Positions 1 through 10,326 of a stretch of 28,377 bases of DNA are shown here, in pieces (the stretch's first letter is position 1; each line of letters starts with the position of its first letter). Position numbers and translations under genes: made by a program. Location of the stretch: NCBI RefSeq assembly GCF_000313135.1, contig NW_004457364.1:37994-66370 (forward strand). Reading direction: 5' to 3'. This stretch comes from Acanthamoeba castellanii str. Neff (Eukaryota; Discosea; Longamoebia; Acanthamoebidae). The notes under the pieces are model-generated. The model did no database searches and had not been told where the DNA came from. It saw only the letters and a program-made list of their open reading frames with translations.

Positions 1-149
1 GCGCGCACGACACACACGACACACACGACACACACGACACACACGACACACACGACACACACGACACACACGACACACACGACACACACGACACACACGA
101 CACACACGACACACACGACACACACGACACGCACGCACACACACGCACG

Positions 150-210
<61 letters not shown>

Positions 211-230
211 CACATACACGACACACACAC
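1..230. repeat. 9-bp satellite (ACGACACAC) running into an (AC)n tract
   Basis: The window opens inside a tandem array of a 9-base unit, ACGACACAC, about 14 copies, which decays into (AC)n up to about position 208. A further (AC)n tract lies at about 292-334, followed by (AG)n to 353. The same 9-mer, in reverse complement, forms the array at 4495-4753. Because 9 is a multiple of three, such arrays read open in several frames and create false ORFs. Nothing else is seen in 1-451 apart from the possible 5' leader of the gene that starts at 452. Confidence 0.95.
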
Positions 231-289
231 CACTTGTGAGTGCGGCCGCACACACTCAACCGCACACACGCTCACGGACCTTGTATAAC

Positions 290-354
<65 letters not shown>

Positions 355-451
355 TTCTCTCATCTTAACTAGTCCCCCCCTCACGTGGTGGCGGCGTTTT
401 GGTGGTTTGGGGGGGGCAGATGTGTTCGTGCGTACGCTGTACGGGGGTTTG

Positions 452-1946
452 ATGGATCCGTCGATCCCGCAGAGCGAGAAGCTGGTGCTGATGCAGGAGC
501 TCACGGCCAAGGTGGACCTGCGCGAGTACCGCATGGAGGAGGACCGCCTCGCCCTCGCCACAGAGAAGTACCGCCACATCGTGACGAGCCCCGAGGAGGG
601 GGGCCACACTTCCGCCCGCCACCCGCCACACCACCTGCCGGCCCTCCTGCGCGGTATGGCCTCTGCTTCCTCGTCTTGCCCTGCCCGCGTCGTCGCCCAG
701 CGTGTGTGTCTACGTGTCGTCGACTGGGGTGGGTTGACATGCCTACTATTTTTTCTTTTTCTTTCTTCGTAACGTATGCGCAGAGTGGCGGAGTGTCTCG
801 CACCTGGTGTCAAGCTGTCTGCTGCTGCTCAACCTGTACAAGGAGACCGCCTCGACCACCCTCTGGACCGAAATGGAGGGGCTGCCGCTGCACACCATCG
901 GCCACATCGACCGCGAGGCCGAGGCCTCCTCGTCAGGTGCACCCGAACCCGCCCCGGCCCCCGAAAGGACCCGCGACCAGTCGGGCGCGCGAAGAGGTGG
1001 GCGACGGCGTCGAAAGCTCCCTCCTCGGCAGCAGGCCGCCATCGTGGCGCATCCGCTTGCACATGCGGGTCTTGAGCCTGATAAACCCCCCGATGACACA
1101 ACCTTGTGTTCGACCTACAACCTCATGCCTCACCAGCACCACGAGCACCAGCACCAGCACCAGCACCAGCACCAGAGCACCAGCACCAGCACCAGCACCA
1201 CCACGAGCACCAGCACCAGCACCAGCACCAGCAGAAAAAGAGAGCGGTGGTGCGTGACCAGTGCGCCGTTCGCTTCTTCGGCCAGGCCCTTGCGCTCTAC
1301 GAAGAAAAGCTCGCCATCGGTTCTCGGCCAACCCCCACCCCCCCAATTCCGCCACAGGCTTCTTTTTGGCGCTGCTGCTGTGGTGGTGGTGGTCGTGTCG
1401 TGTCGTGTCTCACCCACCTCTGCGCATATGTGGGTGGTGCAGATTTCCGTCTGGGACCCTCCCTCCGGCTGTGCATGGTGCTGGCCTACTGCTCCCTCAA
1501 GGCCGAAATTGCACTCTTCTGCGGCGACCTGGAGCTCGCCTTCACCACCGCTCTTCAGTTCTTGACCGAGATCAAGGTACCATTACCTTCCCACCAGCCA
1601 GTACCCACCCTGCTGCAGCCACCAACAGCATCTTTACGTCCGAGACCTGCATCCAGGGCAACCGTAGCCACCTCCAGTATTTGCCCCACTGCATGTTCAT
1701 GAGCACGGGCGCCATCATGGACGTCTTCCTTTCCTGCAAGCGGATCGACCTCATCAAGTGCGCTTCCCACCAGCTGACCACTTTCGCTTTCGCTCTTTCT
1801 CGCGCCAGCAGCTTCTGACCCGGGTGTGTGTGGGCAGGGCGATGCTCACGGAGGTGGGCGTGTGGATGCGGGCCTACCCGATGTCGGCCTTTATCTACGC
1901 CCACTACGCCGCCACAGCTGGCGTGGTGGTGGTGGGTCCCTCATGA
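452..1946 (+). CDS. Unrecognised 261-residue protein, 6 exons
   Basis: I do not recognise this protein. A consistent splice model is 452-653, 784-936, 1245-1319, 1443-1576, 1645-1757 and 1838-1946, ending at TGA 1944-1946 (786 nt). The first exon starts MDPSIPQSEKLVLMQEL, an amphipathic charged helix. Later exons are helical and leucine-, alanine- and cysteine-rich (LVSSCLLLLNLYKE, FFGQALALYEEKLAI, LRLCMVLAYCSLKAEIALF, AFIYAHYAATAG), which suggests an all-helical soluble fold; the pattern is reminiscent of TPR-like or fungal transcription-factor middle domains, without a signature motif. The acceptors at 1245 and 1645 are the weakest calls. The 937-1244 intron is filled with CACCAG repeats. 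Upstream sequence is satellite, so 452 may be the true start, but an exon before the window cannot be excluded. The gene converges on the CLU-pseudokinase gene, with 64 bp between stop codons. Confidence 0.6.
1136..1232. repeat. (CACCAG)n intronic microsatellite
   Basis: Hexanucleotide CACCAG repeat with CACGAG interruptions inside the third-exon-proximal intron of the 452-1946 gene. The repeat reads open in all three forward frames as His/Gln, Ser/Thr and Ala/Pro runs, so it disguises the intron as coding. Confidence 0.85.
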
Positions 1947-1963
1947 AGAGAGCGAACACGACT

Positions 1964-1969
1964 AATAAA
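1964..1969 (+). terminator. AATAAA polyadenylation signal
   Basis: AATAAA lies 18 bp after the TGA of the upstream plus-strand gene, a normal spacing for a eukaryotic 3' end, and only about 40 bp from the stop of the convergent gene. It supports 1946 as the real end of the first gene and implies overlapping or nearly overlapping 3' UTRs. Confidence 0.6.
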
Positions 1970-2010
1970 TACGGAGTGGTCTATTTTTCTATCTTCCACC
2001 ACAGGGGGCG

Positions 2011-3438
2011 TCATCGGAGCTTCTTCACGGTGACGACCTTGATGCCCGGGTGGTGCGTATCCTCGACCGGCACGTTGGCACCCCCAGCGGCACGTCCCTG
2101 GGCGAGCGGTACCTGCGTGGTCCGTCGGTGCGGCTGGAAGGCACTGTCGTCGCCGGCGTCGTCATCGTCGGTGGGGCGCAGGAGCGCGCGCACGTCGATC
2201 GGAAGGGGAGGGGCGGAGAAGGCGAGCACGATTGCTTGGCCGTCCTCCCGCACGGTGCACTCGATCTGTGTCCCCTCGCATGTGCGAAGGAGGAGCACCA
2301 CCTCCGTCTCTGTCTCTCGCTTCCACGTGTCTGCCGCCCAACCTTCGCCTCCTCCTCCTCCGCCCCCGCCTTCTCGTCGAACCAGGCCGCCTTGCTGTGC
2401 AGCGAGCTTCCCTGCGGCTTCGTGCCGTGCCTCAGTTGCGGGAAAGGCGAGCGAATCGTAGAGGGCACGCGGCCGGCACGCCGCGTATTTGCTTCCTGTC
2501 GCCGCCGTCTCGTTCTCCTCGTGTTCGCTGTCGCTGCTACTACTGCTGCCGCTGCTGGGATTGCGCTTTGTCTTGGCTAGCGGGGGTACCTCCCCCTTGA
2601 TGGGGCTCGGCTTCGCCACGGGCTGCGCCGCAGCACCGGTGCTGCCGTCACTGTCGCTCTCGCTCTCGCTCTCGCTCTCGCTACTGCTGCTATCCATTTC
2701 GGCATCGGTGTCGCTGTAGACGTCGCTGTCTTCTTCATCGTCATCATCTTCTCCTTCTTCTTCATTGACGGCGCTGTGATCTGTTGTTGGAGCAAGAAGA
2801 GGGAAGGGGGGATGAGCCCGCCGCCGAAAACGCTCAAGAAAGAGGCCAACGAGAGACAGAGAGAGAACCACACACACACACACACACACAGAGAGAGAGA
2901 AGAGAAGAGAAGAGAAGAGAGAGAAGAGAAGAGAAGAGAAGAGAAAGAGAGAAGGCGGCGGCACCTTTGAGACGCGAGGCCAGATGTTGCAGGAGGGGAC
3001 CCCGCGAGTCAGCCCTCACCGGGTCGAAGAAGCGGTGCTTCAAGACTTCGTCCACCGTTGGTCTGTTGGGGATGATGACGCGTCAGCAGTGCACCCCGGC
3101 CAACGAGAGTTGTTGTTGTTGTTGTTGTTGTTGTTGTTGGTTGTTGTTACAACTTGAGAGGTGGAGGCCATACCGTTTGGCGGGTTCCTTCTGGAGGCAG
3201 GCGTCGACAAACTCGCGGAAGGCGGGGCTCCATTTCTCGCCGTGGAGGGCCGGGGACGGGCGGCGCGCTTTAGCGTTCATCTGCAGGAGGATGTTCATGT
3301 CCGAAAAGGGCGCCTGCCCTGTGGCCAACTCCAGCGCTGGAGGAGCCCACAGGAGCGAGGAGCGAGGAGAGAGAAAGAGAGAGAGAGAGAGAGAGATTAG
3401 GAGGAGCACGGGGCGCGTGGGTAGGTGTGCGCTGCGGC

Positions 3439-3505
<67 letters not shown>

Positions 3506-5461
3506 CATATATTCATCACTTTGCCGTGCCGTGCCGTGCCGTGCCATGGTCCCGACGGTGGCGGTAAGAGGGGAAGGGGTGGGCTGTACAGAGGATGCCA
3601 AGAGCGTAGGTGTCGGCCACGCGCGTGGGTTTGTTCTTGACGCCGCACACTTCGGGAGCGCTGTAGGCGTAGGTGTCTTGCGAGGCAAAGGTGTCGAGCT
3701 TGTGCGCGCTCTGCTTCAGGTGACCTTCGACGCTGTTCATCAGCAGCAGCGTGCCCGTCGACCTGGCGGTTCATGAATGGACACCACCGCCACCACCACG
3801 ACCACCACCAGCCACCAGCCACCAGCCACCACCGGCGTGCGCGTAAGCCATGGGTTTAGCCCTCATCCAGCCCGGCCTAACGCAGCCTAACAGCCGAGCA
3901 GGAGCCTCGTATGCTTGGTTGCGGCGCTTTTGTGGAAAGGGGGGACCCGATTGGAGGGTTGGCGGGGGTTGTACCGGTCGACAAACAGGTTGGAGGAGGA
4001 GAATTGGTCGTGGCCTATCAATCCGTTCTGGTGGAGGTAGTTGAGCCCCTCGCCCACCTGCTGCAAGATGGCCGCCACCGTGCTCTCGTGCAGGGTCTTG
4101 CTCCTCGTGTCTGGTTGGGGGGGGGCGGTCCATCCTGGTCAGGGGCCGCCCCGCTTGCGCCCCATGGATTGCGAGGAGGGGAAGCCTACCTTGGAGCAGC
4201 TGTTTGAGGGAATACTCGGCCACGGATGCTTGCATGACCTGAGGCCAGATACCACCAACAGACACACACGACACGCGACACGCGACACACACACACACAC
4301 ACACGTTCCAATTATAGGCCAGTGGACGTACATTGGGGGGGAGGCGTGCATGGCACGGCATGGGGCGAGGGGCAGAGGTGCACATACCTGCCAGAGCTCA
4401 TTGCCAACGGCGAAGCAGTCATAGAGGCGCGCAACGTTGGCATGCCGCAGGCTTGTTCGCAGATGCTATTGTCCGCGTGTGTGTGGTGTGTCGTGTCGTG
4501 TGTGTCGTGTGTGTCGTGTGTGTCGTGTGTGTCGTGTGTGTCGTGTGTGTCGTGTGTGTCGTGTGTGTCGTGTGTGTCGTGTGTGTCGTGTGTGTCGTGT
4601 GTGTCGTGTGTGTCGTGTGTGTCGTGTGTGTCGTGTGTGTCGTGTGTGTCGTGTGTGTCGTGTGTGTCGTGTGTGTCGTGTGTGTCGTGTGTGTCGTGTG
4701 TGTCGTGTGTGTCGTGTGTGTCGTGTGTGTCGTGTGTGTCGTGTGTGTCGTGTTAACGAAGGGAAGAGACAATATCATGGGAGCGCAGGGCGCGATGGTA
4801 CTTTGGCGGAGGTGAGGAGGTCGCTGCAGTTGGCGGGGTTGATGTCCATGGTCTTCTGGATGGTGACGCCGAGGCCGTGGAGGGGCTTGGAGACGGCCGC
4901 CCACCACACACGCTCCTTGTCTTTGCTGCCCAGCAGCCGCTCGAAGGCGTAGTCGTCAAAGTAGTCGGGGCGGTGCTGCTCCCCATGCTGGTGGCTGGCC
5001 CCCGTTTGGTCCTGCTGGGCCTGGGGCGGAGGCGGCTGCGGCTGCGGCTTCTGCCGGAGCGGGCGATCGGGGGCGGTGTCGGTGGCCTCGGCCATCGGCT
5101 TCGTGGGGTTGTAGCCACTGCGGGTCTTCCTCACGCTCCTGCCATGCGGGGGCGAGGATGCGCCGCGCGTTAGCCCCTCAAATATATATTGAAATATTTA
5201 TATAAATATGCAGTGTGCGCGTGAAGAAGCAAGAAGAGGGGGAGTGGGGGGGGGTAACACACCAGGAGAGGCGCTCGCGGCTGGTGCGCTGGTCCTTGGG
5301 CATCTTGGACAGAGAGCGGGTGAGGGGAGGCTTGTTGGGGACGGAGGGCAGGGCCGGCTGCTCCACCGGTGGCCGCTGACCGTTGGCATCGCCAGGGCGA
5401 GAGCGATCCTCCTCCACGTCTGTCATCCCCTCGTTGTTGTTGCTGGTGGTGGTGGTGGTGG

Positions 5462-5508
<47 letters not shown>

Positions 5509-7982
5509 AAGCCGGTGGCGGCGGTGTTGTTGTTGTTGTTGTTGTTGGCGGCCATCTCCTGGCTTACGAGCTGTACATCAGCCGAGGAGAAGAGCAAGTG
5601 GAGAGCCCGCGCAAACTGTTACACAGATGAGAGAGCGGGAGAGGACCGCATTAGCGAAGGGCGGGCACACAAGACACGCGAAGGAAGGAAGGAAGGAAGG
5701 GCACAAAACCGATCCGGAGCGAGGTCGCAGAGCGGCGATGATTCCGTGACGTTGGGAGAGGCTGAGAGAGTTGCAGAAGGCCACCACGGAGTCCTTGTCG
5801 CGCAGAGCGATCTCCACCTTGGAGTCGATGGACTGCCGCAACCACCGTTTGCCCTTGACCTGGCGGTGGTGGCGGTGGTGGCGGTGGTGGTGGCGGTGGT
5901 GGCGGTGGTGGCGGTGGTGGCCACAAGGAAGAGAAAGAGCCGGGGAGGGAGGGAGAGGGGGGGGGTGTAAGGGACGGACGACCATGGCGCAGTGCCAACA
6001 CGTGGGGGGGGATGGTGATGGGGGGGTGGGCACCCTGGTGCGCGGCGACGGGTGGGAGCGCGGGTGGGCAGCAGCAGCAGCAGCAGCAGGGTCGTGGTGG
6101 TGGTGGTGGTCGGACGAATGGGAGGTGACGGCCTGCAGGAGGGAGTTCCACCTGGCAGGGAAGAGGCTGCCCTCCACGCGCATGTCGAGCATGCCGATGG
6201 TGGTGGCCCACAGCAGCCACGCCTTGTTGTCCGTACGATCACACTCGGCGAGGCACTGTTTACGCCGCCGCCGCCGCCCATGAGCACGCAAGCGGGCCGG
6301 GGAGAGGAAGGAGGGAAGGCAGGCAGGTAGGCACGTGCCTTGCACTTGGCGGCGGCGTTCACGAGCAGGCACACGGCCTGCCTTCCGGTCTCCTTCTCGG
6401 CCCATTCCCACAACCCGTGGACGTCCTGCCGCGCCCGCCCGCCCGCCCGCCCGCCCGCCCGTCAGCTTTCCGTGTGCACGCGCCGTCTGGCCGTCGTGGT
6501 GGTGGGGGGTGGTGGTGGGGGGGTGTACCTTCTCGACGCGCTTGTAGACGGAGGAGGAGACCGAGGGGAGGGCGTGGTGCGAGTCTCCCTTGATGGCGCG
6601 AACGAGCCAGCCCTCGGCCTCCTCGAACATCTTCTGGATGGCTCGCGGCAGCTGCTCGCTGTCGTTCTCGTTGTCGCTGTGGTAGGCCGAACCGAGGAAG
6701 GACGACGACGCTGCCGCCGCCGCCGCCGAGCCCAAGCCCGATAGTGTCGAGGAGGACGAGGAGGCGGCGTCGGTGCCGCCGGAGGAGGCCGTGCTGTCGA
6801 CGTAGAGCTTGCGCATGCCCCACTCGTAGAAGATCATGCCCCACAGGTAGCTCATCTCCTGCCACCCCTCGCCCCGCCCCCGCTCGTCCCGCCCTTCCTC
6901 CTCCGCCTCGCCCGGCCCCTGCGCCTGCTGCTGCCGCCCTTTCGCCGCGCCTCGTGGCCTCGCGATTTGCTGCTGCTCCTCCTCCTCCTCCCCTTGCTCC
7001 CCCTGCTCCCGCGGCTGCAGCTGAGGGTGCGGCGGGTGCTCCATCGAGGCGGCGGCCCCGGCGGCGGTACCCGGTGCTGCACCAGGAGGGGCGTTCTCGG
7101 GCCTCGAGAGAGGAGGCGACTCGCCGCGTTGTTGTTGTTGTTGTTGTTGTTGTTCTCGGTGGCGATCCTGCTCCTCGTCCTTGATGTTCTGCTTGATCTT
7201 CTCCCGCTTGAGCACCTCCTTCAGCTGCTTGACCGCGGCCTCGAACAGCTGCTGGGTCTTGACATTTTGCCAATCCTCGTCGATACGGCAATACTCGAAC
7301 AGCACCCGCACCTGGGTGGCACCAACACACGAACACGAACACGACACACCAGCCACCACCACTCGAAGTGAGGCCCACTCCACTCACTCACGGATTGGCT
7401 GGCGGGGGGGCGTACCAGAAGCAGGGCGCAGTCGTCCATGACGTCTTCGACGGTGGCCGACGAGAGGGCGTTGGCCAGGCGCAACTGAGCCAGCCCGAGG
7501 AGGCGCTTGGCTTCCTTCCGCCCCCGGTTCTTGTTGCGGCGCTCCTCCAGTATCTGCATCGCCTGCAAATACAGCGCCCGCCCTGTATTATCGCATGCGC
7601 CAAGGACCCCCCCCCACCAAACACGGACGACACGCAACGCGGCGGCGGCCGGGTGAGTCATCCAAGCAAGCAGTCAGCCGCAGATGGTGCGCCCCCTAGG
7701 CGGCGATTGGGAAAAGATCGGGGGCGGGGGGGGGGGCGGTAGGTAACAGCACGCACCGGAGGCGAGGTCGACGAGGTTCATGTGCTTGATGCGGGGATTG
7801 AGAGCGAGCAGATCGCCCTCCACAAAGGCAAAGGTGTGCGGAGAGGTGAGCAACTGCTGCTCAGCGTGCCGTGCAAACTCCAGGGAAGCCAGCTCCTGCA
7901 CGTGACACCCCCGCACCCGCCCCTCATCCACTCCGTGAGTGGTGTCCGTGCGCACACCAACGACGGTGTCGACGTGTGTTGT

Positions 7983-8018
<36 letters not shown>

Positions 8019-10292
8019 TAAAAATCGAAAGCTTCTTATGGGGTAGAGCACCTGTAAGCGAATGAAGAGGAGGCGTATGGAGAGGATGTTGCGGAGGTCG
8101 AATGTGGAGGCCGCCTCTTCGGGGTCGAGGGCAAAGCTACCGAACTTGCCCATCAACCGGTCCTTCATCGACTTCTACAGAGTAGTGGAGCAAGGGAGGG
8201 AGGAGAAGGTGTAAGTGCGACGCCACACACACACACACACACACCACACACCACACACACACGACATGCCCGGATTGCGGGAGGGGAAGACAGTGGGGGT
8301 GGGTGGGTGGGTGGGTGACGTACGTGAGTGACGGCGCCCAGGTGTTCGTCCCAGTCCTCGTCGTTCCACGTGTTACCGCGAGCACTGTCGTCGTCCTCGG
8401 CATCGTTGTGGTCGTCGTGGTAGTCAGCCTCTTCCTCGCCGTCCTTTTCCTTGCCGTCGGCAGACTGCGGCGTCGTGTCCTGGACGAAGCTGCCGCGCAT
8501 GCCCAGCGGAGTGTTCCTCTGCACCAGCGCGGGCGGGTGAGCACCAAGGGGATTTGGGGCAAGAATGCGCATCGCCTGCGGAGCCCTCCCTACCCATATC
8601 TCTCAAAATATCTACAATTATATATATATATATATACATCTACATATATTCCATATATACATATATACAAATAAATATCGACATAGATACATACGGGGTG
8701 GGCGGGCGGGCGGGTCAATAGAAAAAGGGAGGAGGAGGGGTACCCGCTCTCGCCGAAGTCGGGCGTCTCGGCGGGGATCGGGAACAGAAGGAGAAGCCGT
8801 GTTGGGCGGCGGCGTAGCGGGGAAGGCGGCGGCGGTGGCGGCGGCGAAGGGAGGAGGGCTGTAGGCGGTACGCGTCCAAAAGAGGTTGGAGGCGAGCTCG
8901 CACTTGGGCGAGCACGTCCCGATGATGAGGTTGAACAGCTTGATGGCGGCCTGGTGATAGGGCTCCTCCGACAGCACCTCCACCTTCTTCACTTTGTTGC
9001 TGGCAGACGCGTCGTGTAAGAAGTGATTTGGGTGGTGGTGGTGGTGGTGGGGGGTAGCACGCGCGTGAGTGTACCGGGCACCGAGGGGGAGGGAGAGAGA
9101 AGAGGAAAGAGGAAAAAAGAAGGAAGGCAGAGAGGCGGAGGGGGATGTGGAGGGATATGGGATATTGGGGGGGGGAGGGATACCGCATCTGTTCGTGGAA
9201 GATGTCCTTCACCACGCGGGTGGTCATCTCGGTGAGGAGGAGAGAGTCCAAAAAGCGGAAATTCTTCTCCCACTTTTTGTTGAGGATGAGGCCCGAGGCA
9301 TTCTCTCGCCCGGCGTACACCAGCCGGTGCAGCTCGCGCCTCACGCGACCAAAATAGCGCAGGTTGATACCCCAGCTATGCATGTCCTTGCACAGCTTCC
9401 TGCACGCACCGCCCGCACACGTACGGCCCCACTACTTAGTATATCCCCCACGCAGGTATAAAAGCTACCCCCCCCCGTTGCAGCACAGCAGCAGCAGGAG
9501 GAGGAGGAGGAGCACCGTAGGACTTGATGGCGCTTCTCAACCTCCTCGCGGATGGAGCCCGACCCGCGGAAGAACATTTCGTCGTCGCTGTCTTCCAACA
9601 AGGCCAGCAGCTCCTGTTGCACCGGACCCCGGGGGGGAGGGGCAGGGGCGTGAGTAGCTCAACACTTGGAGGGCAGTCCAAGGACACGCGTGTGGGTGGA
9701 GGAGGTGTGCCTTGCGAACAAATGCCGGAATGATGGCGTAGACGAGGCGCCTGCTCATCGCTGACACCTCTTCATTGTACTGACTTGCTGTCGTGCGTGC
9801 GTGCGTGCGTGCGTGGCAGCGCGGGTGGGCGTGTCCGAAACACATCAGAGATATGTGGGAGTGTGCAGGCAACGAGGCTCGTACTGTGGGACACAGAGGG
9901 AGGGAGGGAACTTGGGGGGGAGGGAGCAGGGGCGCAGAACCACGCGCATGGGTGGGGGGGCAGTACCATTGGGAGAGAAGCGCGGATGGTTGAAAGCGGA
10001 GAAGGCGTCGGAGCAGAGCGGGATCGAGGAACGACGCACGAGCTCGGGTCGGAGAAGCTGGAAGAAGGGAGCCCGGCTGTGGTAGTTGTGCCTTTCCTCG
10101 AGGACAAAGTCGGGCGGAAAGATGCGGGCCATGTCCAAGACGTAGATGCGCCCATCCTGCGCGCGCTCGACCAAATGCTCACGCACGCGAGCATGTCACC
10201 CGTGAGAGAGTGTGCGTGTGCGTACGGCGTCGCGTGGCGGTGGTGGCGGTGGTGACGGCTGTGTGTGGTGTGTGTGTGTGTGTGTGTGTGTG

Positions 10293-10326
<34 letters not shown>

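Larger units (their letters stand above)
3020..4951 (-). other. STRAD/STE20-like pseudokinase domain of the large fusion protein
   Basis: Spread over seven exons. The N-lobe has no GxGxxG loop (FERLLGSKDKERVWWAAV), and the VAIK lysine is replaced (VTIQ). The segment LRHANVARLYDCF then VGNELWQ resembles the STRAD helix C/NELW region. The catalytic loop reads IGHDQFSSSNLF, so HRD is lost (Asp to Gln) and the loop Lys is Ser; the DFG position reads NSVEG. C-lobe landmarks remain: YAYSAPEV, VADTYALGIL, ELATGQAPFSDM, FREFVDACLQKEPAKRPTVDEVLKHRFF. A preserved C-lobe with all three catalytic motifs lost is the hallmark of a pseudokinase. The resemblance to STRAD is by eye and needs a profile search. 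Confidence 0.8.

Noticed and set aside
2776..3443. Glu/Arg/Lys-rich plus-strand ORFs around 2880-2960
   Set aside because: They are readings of (AGAGAAGAGA)n intronic repeats between the last two exons of the minus-strand gene.
3083..3822. Poly-His and poly-Ile proteins near 3440-3505
   Set aside because: They come from the (GAT)n intronic microsatellite; the true coding frame on this strand is the pseudokinase C-lobe on either side.
4322..4952. Long overlapping ORFs rich in Cys-Val, Cys-Ser or His-Thr repeats
   Set aside because: They are produced by the 9-bp satellite, whose period is a multiple of three and keeps all frames open. The region is an intron between two pseudokinase exons.
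5553..5597. A separate kinase gene starting at the ATG at 5555 (MAANNN...)
   Set aside because: The preceding 60 bases are in frame, begin after a strong splice acceptor at 5616, and join the upstream CLU/TPR exons in phase 0. A shared single gene explains the sequence better, although an internal promoter cannot be excluded.
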